Positions 9,018 to 18,152 of a stretch of 64,000 nt of DNA are shown here, one piece after another. Position numbers and translations under genes: made by a program. The stretch is from Alphaproteobacteria bacterium. GTDB lineage: Bacteria; Pseudomonadota; Alphaproteobacteria; Rhizobiales; Rhizobiaceae. A model generated the notes under the pieces. It was not told the origin of the DNA and ran no database searches. It saw nothing but the letters and a program-made list of their open reading frames with translations. The first letter of the stretch is position 1. Each line of letters begins with the position of its first letter. The stretch is taken from the NCBI GenBank assembly GCA_016861165.1, contig BOKV01000019.1:1-64000 (forward strand), read 5' to 3'.

Positions 9018-10396
9018 CGCGCTTCGCCAAGCCGTCTCTGCGCTTTCTCGGCGCCGCCGGTACTGTCACCGGTTCGCGCTATCTGGTTGAAGCGGGCCGT
9101 CGACGTATTCTCGTCGATTGCGGCCTCTTCCAAGGGTTCAAGACCCTGCGCGACCGCAATCGGAAGCCGTTTCCAGTGCGTCCGGGCATGATCGACACGG
9201 TGCTCCTGACCCATGCCCATCTTGATCACTCCGGCTATCTGCCTGCGCTGGTCCGGGCGGGATACGGGGGCCGGGTGCTCTGCACGGAAGCGACGCGCGA
9301 GCTCTGCGACCTTATCCTGCCGGACAGCGGACACCTGCAGGAGGAAGAGGCGCGCTATGCGGCGCGGAAAGGGTTTTCCAAGCACAGGAACCCAACGCCG
9401 CTCTATACGTTGAAGGATGCCGAGGCGGCGTTGACGCGGCTCGACGCGTTCGCTTTCGGCCGCCGGATCGACCTCGGCGACGGACTGGCAGCGACCTTCA
9501 TTCCTGCCGGCCATCTTCTGGGCGCGGCGCAGATTCGGCTGGAGATTGGAGAGACCGTCGTCCATTTCAGCGGTGATCTGGGGCACGACCCAGATCCGCT
9601 GATGCGGGCGCCCGAGCCGTTCTCGGGCGCAGACGTGCTTGTCTGCGAGTCGACTTACGGCAATCGCAGCCATTCCCCGACCGACCCCGAGGCGGAGCTG
9701 GCGCCAATACTGAAGCGGGTGTTTTCCCGCGGGGGCACGGTGCTCATCCCGGCCTTCGCGGTCGGCCGGGCGCAGGGACTGATGCTGCACATCGCGCGCT
9801 TGATGGCGCGGCAAGAGATTCCCCCCGTCCCCGTCTATCTGAATTCGCCGATGTCAATCGATGCCACCGATATCTATCACCGTCACCACGACGAGCATCA
9901 CGTCAGCCGTGAAGACTGCATCGCGATGTTCCGGATCGCCCAGCGGGTGAATTCGGTCGAGGACTCGAAGGAGCTCAACACGCGACAGGGCCCGATGATC
10001 ATCGTTTCGGCCAGCGGCATGCTGACGGGCGGACGCATCTTGCATCATCTGGCGAGCTTCGGGGGCGACCGGCGCAACGCCATCGTCCTCTCGGGCTTCC
10101 AGGCCGGCGGAACGCGAGGCGCGGCGCTGGCGGACGGCGCGAGTAAGCTGCGCATGTTCGGACGCGAGTTCCCGATGGAAGCCGAGGTCGTGCAGCTCCG
10201 CACCTTCTCCGGACACGCCGACGCCGACGAAATCCTGCGCTGGATGGACGCCGGACCCGCGCCGCGCATGACTTACCTGACCCACGGAGAGCCGACGGCT
10301 TCCGATACGCTTCGCGGGCGGGTGGCACATGAGCTCGGGCGGTCAGTTCGCGTGCCCGATCATCTGGAAACCGTGCATCTGGATCGCCCGCGATGA
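9014..10396 (+). CDS. Metallo-beta-lactamase/beta-CASP RNase
   Basis: 460 residues of the CPSF/Ysh1-like MBL-fold exonuclease group. Metal-binding motif 2 is THAHLDHSG (about residues 66-74), followed by PAGHLLGA, FSGDLG and the beta-CASP motifs ESTYGNR, SASGMLTGGRI and SGHADADEI. Members cut RNA and can release 5'-mononucleotides. The start ATG overlaps the DUF5676 stop and the gene overlaps the phosphorylase by ATGA at 10393. In this context an RNA-degrading enzyme feeding nucleoside monophosphates to the next enzyme is a reasonable inference. All catalytic motifs are intact. Confidence 0.88.
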   Translation: MTRFAKPSLRFLGAAGTVTGSRYLVEAGRRRILVDCGLFQGFKTLRDRNRKPFPVRPGMIDTVLLTHAHLDHSGYLPALVRAGYGGRVLCTEATRELCDLILPDSGHLQEEEARYAARKGFSKHRNPTPLYTLKDAEAALTRLDAFAFGRRIDLGDGLAATFIPAGHLLGAAQIRLEIGETVVHFSGDLGHDPDPLMRAPEPFSGADVLVCESTYGNRSHSPTDPEAELAPILKRVFSRGGTVLIPAFAVGRAQGLMLHIARLMARQEIPPVPVYLNSPMSIDATDIYHRHHDEHHVSREDCIAMFRIAQRVNSVEDSKELNTRQGPMIIVSASGMLTGGRILHHLASFGGDRRNAIVLSGFQAGGTRGAALADGASKLRMFGREFPMEAEVVQLRTFSGHADADEILRWMDAGPAPRMTYLTHGEPTASDTLRGRVAHELGRSVRVPDHLETVHLDRPR

Positions 10397-11901
10397 CCGA
10401 CACGCTTCTTCTCGTTCCCGCAGGCATCGACACCTATCGCCAGCCCGTGGTGTACATGCACGAGGATTGCCATATCTGCCGCGCCGAAGGCTTCGCGGTA
10501 CAGACTCCAGTTCGTATCGACCTGCGCAATCGATGGGTAGTCGCCACGCTGAACGTGGTGGCACGCGACGGCTGGCTGGATATCGACAAGGCGGCGCTTT
10601 CAGCCTCCGCCTGGTCGGCGCTTGCCGCGCAGCCCGGCGATGTCGCGCGCTTCTCCCATCCCGAGCCGCCCGCATCGACCTCGAGCATCCGGGCCAAAGC
10701 CTATGGCGCAAGGCTGACCCGACCGGAGTTCGCGGCGATCATTGGCGACACGCTCGACAATCGGCTCTCCGACCTTGATCTTGCCGCGTTCATCACCGCC
10801 TGTGTGGGCGACCGGCTGGACGCGGCCGAGACCGTGGCGCTTACCGAGGCGATGCAGGCGGCGGGTGAGACGCTCGACTGGGGCGGCCGGACAGTGCTCG
10901 ACAAGCATTGCGTCGGGGGGCTGCCCGGCAACCGCACCACGCCTCTGGTCGTCGCCATCGTCGCGGCTGCGGGACAGACGATTCCCAAGACCTCGAGCCG
11001 CGCCATCACCTCGCCTGCGGGAACCGCCGATACCATGGAGGTCATGGCGCCGGTCACGCTCGACGAACGAGACCTGCGTCGGGTGGTCGAGGCCGAAGGC
11101 GGCTGCGTGATCTGGGGCGGGGCGTTGAACCTCAGCCCGGCCGACGATCATTTCATCCGGATCGAACGACCACTCGATTTCGATTCGACCGGCCAGCTCG
11201 TGGCGAGCGTCCTGTCCAAGAAGGTCGCCGCCGGCGCTAGCCACGTCCTGATCGACATGCCGGTGGGGCCCACGGCCAAGGTGCGCTCGCCCGAGGCCGC
11301 CGCAGCCTTGTCAGCCCGGCTCCGGTATGTCGCCGAGGCGATCGGCCTTCGTCTGGCGATACATCTCAGCGACGGGACGGCCCCCGTCGGACGCGGTATC
11401 GGCCCGGCCCTGGAAGCGGCCGATGTGCTGGCGGTGCTCAGGCGCGAGGCGGATGCGCCGCCGGACCTGCGGGCGCGGGCGCTCGATCTCGCCGGCCGGC
11501 TTCTGGACCTCGCCCCGGGGGCCGTGGCTGGGAGCGGCCGCGCCAGGGCGGAGGCGCTTCTCGACGGCGGTGCAGCGGAGACGAAGTTTCTGGCGATCTG
11601 CGCGGCACAAGGCGGCTTTCGTGAGCCCGAACAGGCCCCGCAGCGGATCGAGATGCGCGCGTCGTCGGAGGGGGCCGTTTCCGCCATCGACAACCGGGTG
11701 ATCGCCCGGATCGCCAAGCTCGCCGGAGCGCCCCGACAAAAAACAGCCGGCGTGCGGCTCGGCGTGCGGCTCGGTGACCGGGTGTCGAAGGGTCAGCCCC
11801 TCTATGAGATTCATGCCGCCTCGTCGGGCGAGGCGGAGTGGGCACGCACCTATGCGCAACGCCATGAAGACGCGCTCGTTGTAACGGAGGAGCTGCGATG
11901 A
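10393..11901 (+). CDS. AMP/NMP phosphorylase (archaeal-type thymidine phosphorylase family)
   Basis: 502 residues of the pyrimidine-nucleoside-phosphorylase superfamily, matching the archaeal-type AMP phosphorylase branch rather than DeoA. Hallmarks are KHCVGGLPGNRTTP, IPKTSSRAITSPAGTADTMEVMAPV and the extra N-terminal domain (VVYMHEDCHICRAEGF). AMP phosphorylase converts a nucleoside 5'-monophosphate plus phosphate to free base and ribose-1,5-bisphosphate. It overlaps both neighbours by ATGA, so translation is coupled to the RNase and to the PRPP synthetase. No RuBisCO or R15P isomerase gene is in the window, so the archaeal AMP pathway is not completed here. Confidence 0.86.
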   Translation: MTDTLLLVPAGIDTYRQPVVYMHEDCHICRAEGFAVQTPVRIDLRNRWVVATLNVVARDGWLDIDKAALSASAWSALAAQPGDVARFSHPEPPASTSSIRAKAYGARLTRPEFAAIIGDTLDNRLSDLDLAAFITACVGDRLDAAETVALTEAMQAAGETLDWGGRTVLDKHCVGGLPGNRTTPLVVAIVAAAGQTIPKTSSRAITSPAGTADTMEVMAPVTLDERDLRRVVEAEGGCVIWGGALNLSPADDHFIRIERPLDFDSTGQLVASVLSKKVAAGASHVLIDMPVGPTAKVRSPEAAAALSARLRYVAEAIGLRLAIHLSDGTAPVGRGIGPALEAADVLAVLRREADAPPDLRARALDLAGRLLDLAPGAVAGSGRARAEALLDGGAAETKFLAICAAQGGFREPEQAPQRIEMRASSEGAVSAIDNRVIARIAKLAGAPRQKTAGVRLGVRLGDRVSKGQPLYEIHAASSGEAEWARTYAQRHEDALVVTEELR

Positions 11902-12830
11902 TTCTCATTCCGTTCACCGGAATGGCACCGCTTGCGGAGGAGATCGCGGAGTACCTAGGCGTAGAGTCGCGGCCGGTCGACTGGCACCACTTTCCCGATG
12001 GCGAGAGCCTAGTGACGCTCCCCGAGGGGTTGTCCGGCGCCGATGTCGCCTTCGTCGCCACCCTGCGCGATCCCGACCGGCTGGCGCTTCCCTTGCGCTT
12101 CGCAGCCGTCACGGCGCGGGAGTTGGGCGCGCGGCGCGTCGGGCTGGTTGCACCTTATCTCGGCTACATGCGGCAGGACCGGCGGTTCCGCACGGGGCAA
12201 TCGGTGAGCGCGCGGCTCTTCGCGGACTTCCTCGGCGAGAGCTTCGACTGGCTGGTGACGGTTGATCCGCATCTGCACCGCATCGCAAGGCTGGAAGACG
12301 TGTTTCCGGTTCCTGCAATACGTGTCGCGACGGCTCCCCTGATCGTGGATTGGATCCGGAAAAACGTGCCGGATGCCGTGCTTCTCGGCCCCGACAGCGA
12401 AAGCCAGCAGTGGGTGGGCGAGGTGGCGCGGCTGGCCGACCGGCCCTACGAGGTGCTGGCGAAACGCCGCATCGGCGATCGGGCAGTCGAGATCAGTGTG
12501 CCCGAGAGCACGGCGCTGCATCGGGGGACGCCGGCGATCCTCGACGACATCGCGTCGTCCGGCCGGACGATGGTTCGTGCCATCGAGCGGCTTCTCGCGG
12601 CGGGGACGCGCCGGCCGCTTTGCCTGATCATCCACGGTATTTTCGCGGGCCGCGCCTTCGAAGACCTCGCCGCCGCGGGGGCTCAGCGTGTCGTGACCAC
12701 CGACACGGTTCCGCACCCCACGAATGAAATCGGTACGGCGGGAGTGATTGCCCGAGCGATCTCGGAGCTTGACCTTTCCGCGACAGGAACAGGCAGCCTC
12801 CAAGATTTGTTGGGAAAGAAGAGTGACTGA
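11898..12830 (+). CDS. Ribose-phosphate pyrophosphokinase paralogue
   Basis: 310 residues of the PRPP synthetase family. The ATP-binding FPDGE motif, RQDRRF, the VTVDPHLHR segment, the flexible-loop basic cluster KRRIGDR and the PRPP loop AILDDIASSGRTM are all present, so catalysis looks possible. It is more divergent than a housekeeping Prs (ASSGRT in place of the usual IDTAGT-like loop), and its operon with an NMP phosphorylase suggests a specialised pentose-phosphate substrate or direction. It starts inside the phosphorylase stop (ATGA at 11898) and ends 1 bp before the ATPase ATG. The main chromosomal prs gene is presumably elsewhere. Confidence 0.87.
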   Translation: MILIPFTGMAPLAEEIAEYLGVESRPVDWHHFPDGESLVTLPEGLSGADVAFVATLRDPDRLALPLRFAAVTARELGARRVGLVAPYLGYMRQDRRFRTGQSVSARLFADFLGESFDWLVTVDPHLHRIARLEDVFPVPAIRVATAPLIVDWIRKNVPDAVLLGPDSESQQWVGEVARLADRPYEVLAKRRIGDRAVEISVPESTALHRGTPAILDDIASSGRTMVRAIERLLAAGTRRPLCLIIHGIFAGRAFEDLAAAGAQRVVTTDTVPHPTNEIGTAGVIARAISELDLSATGTGSLQDLLGKKSD

Positions 12831-12831
12831 C

Positions 12832-14904
12832 ATGAAGGACCCCGAACACCACGCCGGCGGCAAGCACGAGCACGCCGCAATGACGCAGGATCATTCAGGG
12901 CACGCTGAGGGCGCGCAGGACCACGGTGCAATGATCGCCGACTTCAGGCGCCGTTTCTGGGTGTCGCTGGTCCTTACGGTGCCGATCCTGCTGCTATCGC
13001 CGATGATCCAGGACTTCCTGGGGCTCAGCGAGACGCTGCGCTTCGCCGGATCCCGGTTTGTCCTGTTCGCGCTGTCGTCGGTCGTCTTCTTCTATGGCGG
13101 TTGGCCCTTCCTGAAAGGCTTCGTCGGGGAGATCAAGAAACGCCAGACCGGCATGATGACGCTGATCTCGATGGCGATCAGCGTCGCCTATCTCTACTCG
13201 ACTGCTACCGTTTTCGGCCTTGACGGCGAGCCGTTCTTCTGGGAGCTCGCGACGCTGATCGACGTGATGCTGCTCGGGCACTGGATCGAGATGCGCTCGG
13301 TCATGGGCGCTTCGGCGGCGCTCGAGGCGCTGGTCAAGCTCATGCCCGCGACGGCGGACCGGCTCCGGCCTGACGGCAGCACCGAGGAGGTGCAGGTCAC
13401 TGCACTCGCGGTCGGCGACCGGGTGCTGGTCCGGCCGGGCGCCAAGGTGCCCACCGACGGCGTCATCATCAAGGGCCGGACCAGCCTCGACGAGTCCATG
13501 TTGACCGGGGAATCCAGGCCCGTCGAGCGCAACGAGGGCGAGGAGGTGATCGGCGGTGCCGTCAATGGAGAGGGCGCGATCACCATCGAGATCCGCAAGA
13601 CCGGGAGCGAGACCTACCTCGCGCAGGTCATCGAAATGGTGCGGCGCGCACAGGAGTCCCGCTCGCGCAGCCAAAACCTGGCCGATACCGGGGCGAATAT
13701 CCTGACCTACACGGCGATCGCGATCGGGACGGTCACGCTCGTCGTCTGGCTCTCCCTCGGCGCCCCCTTCGAGTTCGCCGTCGCCCGCGCCGTCACCGTC
13801 CTTGTCATCGCCTGCCCGCACGCACTTGGCCTGGCGGTGCCGCTGGTGGTCGCGGTGAGCACCCGGTTGAGCGCCACGACCGGTCTCCTCATCCGTGATC
13901 GGGCGAGCTTCGAACGGGCGCGCAACCTCGATGCAGTGATCTTCGACAAGACCGGGACCCTGACGGAAGGCCGGTTCGGCGTTTCAGAGGTCATCCCGCT
14001 CGGGAAGATGTCGACCGATGAGGTGCTGGCCTGGGCCGCCGCGATCGAGAGCCAGTCCGAGCACCCGATCGCCCGTGGCGTCATCCGTTCAGCCGAGGAG
14101 AAGGGCATCCGGCCCAAACCCGTCCGGGACTTCCGCAATCTGACCGGTGAGGGCACCGAGGCCGTCGTCGACGGACGCGACGTGAAGGTGGTCAGCCCCG
14201 GCTACCTGCGCCGCCGCGACATCGCCGTTGAGAGTAGTGATGTCGAGCGCGCCAACGAGCAGGGCAAGACGGTGGTCTATGTCCTCGTCGACGACGCGCT
14301 GGTCGGCGCCATCGCGCTGGCCGACATCGTCCGCAAGGAATCGCGCGACGCGGTCAGGAAGCTCAAGGAGATGGGCATCGAATGCATGATGCTGACCGGG
14401 GACGCCCGCGCGGTGGCGAAGAGCGTCGCCGCCGAACTCGGACTCGACGACTATTTTGCGGAAGTCCTGCCCGACCAGAAGGCGGAGAAGGTGCGCGAGG
14501 TGCAGGGCCGCGGCAAGTCCGTGGCGATGGTCGGTGACGGCGTCAACGACGCTCCGGCGCTGGTGCAGGCGGATTGCGGTATCGCCATCGGTGCAGGCAC
14601 AGACGTGGCGGTGCAGTCGGCCGACATCGTGCTCGTCCGCAACGACCCGCGCGACGTGACCGCCATCCTGGCGCTGTCGCGCGCGACCTACCGCAAGATG
14701 ATCGAGAACTTCGTGCTTGGCGCCGGCTACAACGTCGTGGCGATCCCGCTCGCCGCCGGTGTCGCCTTTGCCTGGGGCATCGTCCTGACCCCGGCCGTCG
14801 GCGCCGCGCTCATGTCGGCGAGCACCGTCGTCGTCGCGATCAATGCCAAACTCCTCGAGCGCCGCCGCAAGGACATCGACGCCCTTGGCCTCGCCGAGAG
14901 CTGA
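12832..14904 (+). CDS. copB: P1B-3-type (CopB-like) heavy-metal-exporting ATPase
   Basis: 690 residues; an inner-membrane P-type ATPase expected to export copper or silver. The N-terminus has no CxxC HMA domain but a His-rich tail ([19 protein letters not shown]), and the transmembrane metal motif is CPH (about residue 329, [12 protein letters not shown]). Both are hallmarks of the P1B-3 class rather than CPC-type CopA. Other motifs are TGES, phosphorylated DKTGTLT (about 373), and [10 protein letters not shown] (about 567). The ATG at 12832 is preceded by GAAAGAAGAG and follows the PRPP synthetase stop directly; an in-frame GTG at 12823 is possible. Cu+, Cu2+ or Ag+ preference cannot be read from sequence. 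Confidence 0.9.
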   Translation: MKDPEHHAGGKHEHAAMTQDHSGHAEGAQDHGAMIADFRRRFWVSLVLTVPILLLSPMIQDFLGLSETLRFAGSRFVLFALSSVVFFYGGWPFLKGFVGEIKKRQTGMMTLISMAISVAYLYSTATVFGLDGEPFFWELATLIDVMLLGHWIEMRSVMGASAALEALVKLMPATADRLRPDGSTEEVQVTALAVGDRVLVRPGAKVPTDGVIIKGRTSLDESMLTGESRPVERNEGEEVIGGAVNGEGAITIEIRKTGSETYLAQVIEMVRRAQESRSRSQNLADTGANILTYTAIAIGTVTLVVWLSLGAPFEFAVARAVTVLVIACPHALGLAVPLVVAVSTRLSATTGLLIRDRASFERARNLDAVIFDKTGTLTEGRFGVSEVIPLGKMSTDEVLAWAAAIESQSEHPIARGVIRSAEEKGIRPKPVRDFRNLTGEGTEAVVDGRDVKVVSPGYLRRRDIAVESSDVERANEQGKTVVYVLVDDALVGAIALADIVRKESRDAVRKLKEMGIECMMLTGDARAVAKSVAAELGLDDYFAEVLPDQKAEKVREVQGRGKSVAMVGDGVNDAPALVQADCGIAIGAGTDVAVQSADIVLVRNDPRDVTAILALSRATYRKMIENFVLGAGYNVVAIPLAAGVAFAWGIVLTPAVGAALMSASTVVVAINAKLLERRRKDIDALGLAES

Positions 14905-14921
14905 CCATCGGAGGGTTCGGA

Positions 14922-15152
14922 ATGACCGAACACCACAATCACGAGCCGCAGCAAGGCAGCTTCTGGAGGTCGCGGACGGGCATCGCCCTTCTGGTGTTCC
15001 TTGCGACAGCGGCGCTGCTGCTCGCATACGAGCACCGCGTCCACCTGTTCGCGGGCAATCCGGGTATCGGGCTGCTTCTGGCAGCATATGTCGTCGTCCA
15101 CCTTTTCATGCACGGCGGACATGGCGGCCAAGGGAATGGAGGCGGTAGGTGA
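14922..15152 (+). CDS. DUF2933-like small membrane protein
   Basis: 76 residues with a His-rich cytosolic start (TEHHNHEPQQG), two membrane helices, and the tail HLFMHGGHGGQGNGGG that typifies DUF2933 proteins found beside copper and other metal efflux genes. The ATG follows GGAGGG at 6 nt and lies 17 bp after the ATPase stop, so it belongs to the same transcript. The His clusters suggest metal binding. The next 295 bp (15153-15447) have no gene I can support: a frame beginning MAVKVPETLAHLHHW at 15195 is not recognisable. Confidence 0.75.
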   Translation: MTEHHNHEPQQGSFWRSRTGIALLVFLATAALLLAYEHRVHLFAGNPGIGLLLAAYVVVHLFMHGGHGGQGNGGGR

Positions 15153-15447
15153 CCCGGCGCGCAGAGCGCCGACCCAGACCTCGACGTCGTGACGATGGCG
15201 GTGAAGGTCCCCGAAACGCTCGCGCACCTGCATCATTGGACGGCGCAACTGACTCGCGACGCGTTCGGCTTCTTCTCCGTGCTGCGGCTCGCTGGTATCG
15301 AAATGCGGCCGCGGGAAATTGCAGCCCAATCCGGTGCAGCGCTGGGAGTGGCATTTTGGCGGCGTGATCGCGCCCTTGGCAGGCGGCCTCGCCCTCGCAG
15401 GGCTTCGGGAACGCCATTACCCGTCAGAGCTTTGGGAGGCGCCGGGC

Positions 15448-16761
15448 ATGAAAGGCCAGTATCAGCCAAACAGCATCAGCCTGATCGGCGGCATTTCGAT
15501 GGGGACGGGCGTAATGATCGGAGCGGGCATCTTTGCGCTCACCGGTCAGATCGCTCAGCTTGCCGGGCCATGGTTCCCGCTCTCTTTCCTTGCCCGGGCC
15601 GTCATCACGGGCTTCAGCGCATATACCTACGTCAAGATGACCAACGCCTACCCGTCGGCAGGCGGAATTGCGATGATCCTGCAAAAGGCCTACGGACCGG
15701 GTGCGATCGCCGCTGCGCTGTCGCTTCTGATGGCATTTTCGATGGTGATCAGCGAGAGCCTCGTCGCGCGCACCTTCGGGAGCTATCTGCTCAGACTCTT
15801 CGGGGCTGGAGATGACAGCTTCCTCGTGCCGACACTGGGGGTGGCGCTGATCTTGACGGCCTATGCGGTCAACGTCTCAGGGAACCGCTCGGTCGGGTTC
15901 TTCTCGTTCCTGATGGCGATGATCAAGGTCGGAGGGATTGCACTCTTCGGGCTCGCGGCTCTCTGGGCCGGCGGCTTCGGCTTCCAGGCGGGATCCGGAT
16001 CCGCCGATGTACCGGCCGCCGGGTTCATGGCTTCCGTGGCGCTTTCGATCCTCGCCTTCAAGGGGTTCACAACCATCACCAATAGCGGTGCCGAGATTGT
16101 CGATCCGCACCGGAACGTCGGTCGCGCGATCATGTTTTCCATCGCGATCTGCGCTGTGCTCTACCTGCTGGTCGCATTCGCCGTCGGCGCGAGTCTCTCG
16201 CTCGGGGAGATCGTGGCTGCCAGAGACTACTCACTGGCCCGCGCGGCCGAACCGGCGTTCGGCCCCTACGGCGTTTATTTCACGGTCGCGGTTGCCATTG
16301 TCGCGACGGCCTCTGGCGTGCTCGCGAGCATCTTCGCCGTCTCGCGGATGCTGGCAATGCCAACCGACATGGGGCTGATCCCGCACAGGCATTTCGGCAT
16401 GCCCGGCCCGATCCAGGCGCACACGCTGGTCTACACGGTCGTGACCGCATCGCTGCTGACGGTGTTGTTCGATCTGGGGAGGATCGCGGCGCTCGGAGCC
16501 TTCTTCTACCTCGTCATGGACATGCTGATACACTGGGGCGTCTGGCGGCGCTTGCGCAGCGAAATCGGCGCGCAGGGCTGGATATTGTTGACGGCCATCG
16601 CGCTGGATGCGCTGGTGCTCGGCGCCTTCGGCGTCGCCAAGCTGCGCTCCGATCCCTGGATCGTGGCGATCTCGATCATCTGCATTGTGGCGGTCCTCGG
16701 CTTCGAGCGCGTCTACCTCTCGGGGTGGACCAGTGGAGACCGGGAAAGCCATGACGATTGA
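15448..16761 (+). CDS. APC-superfamily amino acid/amine permease
   Basis: 437 residues with about 12 membrane helices. The N-terminal signature SLIGGISMGTGVMIGAGIFALTGQIA is the unwound first helix that binds substrate in APC transporters. The ATG has GGGAGG 8 nt upstream; longer frames exist but add no recognisable sequence. The substrate is unknown. It follows the metal-ATPase block with a 295-bp gap, so it may be a separate transcription unit. Codon use is like the rest of the island. Confidence 0.83.
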   Translation: MKGQYQPNSISLIGGISMGTGVMIGAGIFALTGQIAQLAGPWFPLSFLARAVITGFSAYTYVKMTNAYPSAGGIAMILQKAYGPGAIAAALSLLMAFSMVISESLVARTFGSYLLRLFGAGDDSFLVPTLGVALILTAYAVNVSGNRSVGFFSFLMAMIKVGGIALFGLAALWAGGFGFQAGSGSADVPAAGFMASVALSILAFKGFTTITNSGAEIVDPHRNVGRAIMFSIAICAVLYLLVAFAVGASLSLGEIVAARDYSLARAAEPAFGPYGVYFTVAVAIVATASGVLASIFAVSRMLAMPTDMGLIPHRHFGMPGPIQAHTLVYTVVTASLLTVLFDLGRIAALGAFFYLVMDMLIHWGVWRRLRSEIGAQGWILLTAIALDALVLGAFGVAKLRSDPWIVAISIICIVAVLGFERVYLSGWTSGDRESHDD

Positions 16762-16828
16762 CCGCCGCAGCATGCACCTGATGCGGTCTGCCAGAGTCAA
16801 CGCCGCTGTCGCGGAGCAGACGTCGTGA
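16751..16828 (+). CDS. Possible 25-residue bridging ORF
   Basis: A short frame starting at the ATG in 16751-16753 overlaps the permease stop by 11 bp and ends in GTGA with the GTG start of the EamA gene. It could encode a 25-residue basic peptide or simply keep ribosomes moving from permease to exporter. There is no recognisable similarity and no strong ribosome site. It is listed because of the overlap geometry on both sides. Confidence 0.22.
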   Translation: MTIDRRSMHLMRSARVNAAVAEQTS

Positions 16829-17730
16829 AAATCGCCCTCGTCTTCCGCCTCGTCACGGTCATGCTGCTGTGGGCCTCGTGCTATCCGCTCATCACCGTCG
16901 GGCTGGAGCTTGCGCCACATCTCGCCTTCGCGACCATGCGTGCCGGGATCGCGGGATTCGTACTTCTCGCCATCGCAGTCATCCTGCACCGTCCGTTGCC
17001 TCGCGACACAAGGAGCTGGGCGGTGCTTTCGCTGGTCGGGTTGGGATCGACGGGCTTCGGATTCCTCGGCATGTTCCACGCTGCGGAGTTCATCTCGCCG
17101 GGTCTTGCGACCGTGGTCGCGAATACGCAGCCCTTGCTCGCGGCCGTCCTCGCGCATTCCTTTTTGAAGGAGAGACTGACTGGGATGGGATGGGCTGGCC
17201 TCGCCCTTGGCTTTGCCGGAATTGTCAGTATCGCAGCGCCCGGACTAGGCCCCGGAGTTGCAACGAGCTACTGGGTCGGCTTCGCCTACATCACAGTCGC
17301 CGCTGTCGGCGTCTCGGCCGGCAATATCGGCATGAAACTCCTACCTGAGCGCATGGATGCCCTTGCGGGGATGGGTATCCAGCTCCTGCTCGGGGCGGTA
17401 CCGCTGGGCCTCCTGTCCGCAGCCACCGAGGACTGGGGAGAAGTCTCATGGTCACCGACATTTGCTCTCGTTCTTGTCATGCTTGCGGTTTTCGGGACAT
17501 CGCTTGCCTTCTGGCTCTGGTTTGGCGCCCTCAGGCAGGTCGCTCTCAATCGCGCGAACGCATTCACCTTTCTCGTGCCGATCTTCGGGCTGTCCATCGG
17601 CGTGATGTTTTTCGGCGAGCGGCTCGACTGGCCCCAGGCCGTGGGCGCGGCATTGGTCATCGTGGGGATCGGGCTCGTGCAATTCCGGGGAATGGGCGGC
17701 GCCCGGCCAGCAACGGTGGATTCGTGGTGA
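16825..17730 (+). CDS. EamA/DMT-family exporter
   Basis: 301 residues with ten membrane helices arranged as two EamA repeats (about residues 8-138 and 155-292). Internal signatures are FATMRAGIAGF, SPGLATVVANTQPLLAAVLAHSFLKERLT and the second-repeat NRANAFTFLVPIFGLSIGVMFFGERL. Such drug/metabolite transporters export amino acids, purines or drugs. The GTG start is chosen because GGAG lies 8 nt upstream. It is probably cotranscribed with the APC permease. It is the last intact gene of the island; an IS481-type remnant follows. Confidence 0.85.
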   Translation: MKIALVFRLVTVMLLWASCYPLITVGLELAPHLAFATMRAGIAGFVLLAIAVILHRPLPRDTRSWAVLSLVGLGSTGFGFLGMFHAAEFISPGLATVVANTQPLLAAVLAHSFLKERLTGMGWAGLALGFAGIVSIAAPGLGPGVATSYWVGFAYITVAAVGVSAGNIGMKLLPERMDALAGMGIQLLLGAVPLGLLSAATEDWGEVSWSPTFALVLVMLAVFGTSLAFWLWFGALRQVALNRANAFTFLVPIFGLSIGVMFFGERLDWPQAVGAALVIVGIGLVQFRGMGGARPATVDSW

Positions 17731-17907
17731 CGCTTTCGGCACTGACGCCGCTGGCTGCTGTTCTCCTACCAATCGTTCTCCTCCGCCTGCCAAAAAGCGG
17801 GGGCGCCTTTTCGGTCCGTTCGGGTTGCCAGAGAAAGCCGATGGTCCGCAGCGGGATCGCGACCTCGGCAGGAGCCACCGACAGCATGCCCTCCTCCACC
17901 CATGGCG

Positions 17908-18060
17908 GAGGCCGCATTCCTTGTAGCGGTTGCAGATCTTGTAGCCTGTGACGCGCGAGATGCCGAACTCCCGGCACAGCGGGGCCATCTGCCCTCTTTC
18001 CAGAAGACGGGCGACAAGACGAAGACGTTCATCCATGGGCTTGCACTCTTTCCAGGGCAT
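17908..18060 (-). pseudogene. IS481-family transposase, N-terminal remnant
   Basis: 51 codons from an ATG encode PMDERLRLVARLLERGQMAPL followed by CREFGISRVTGYKICNRYKECGL, the conserved helix-turn-helix start of IS481-type transposases. The homology ends abruptly at about 17908 and the DDE catalytic domain is missing. Sequence between 17731 and 17907 reads as no recognisable product on either strand. Together with the IS630 remnant at 7253-7375 it brackets the accessory island. Confidence 0.72.
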
Positions 18061-18152
18061 TGGGGGGCTCCCCAATGCGCGACGTGCAAACCTTGTCGGC
18101 GGGATAGGCCGTCAGCTATGCCTCGATGAGCTCATTCCTTATTTTCAATGAC

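Noticed and set aside
15189..15447. Frames beginning MAVKVPETLAHLHHW and MQPNPVQRWEW
   Set aside because: Neither resembles a known protein; the permease start at 15448 has its own strong ribosome site, so this stretch is left as gene-free.
17731..17907. Possible catalytic domain of the IS481 transposase or a second gene
   Set aside because: No DDE motif and no consistent frame on either strand.
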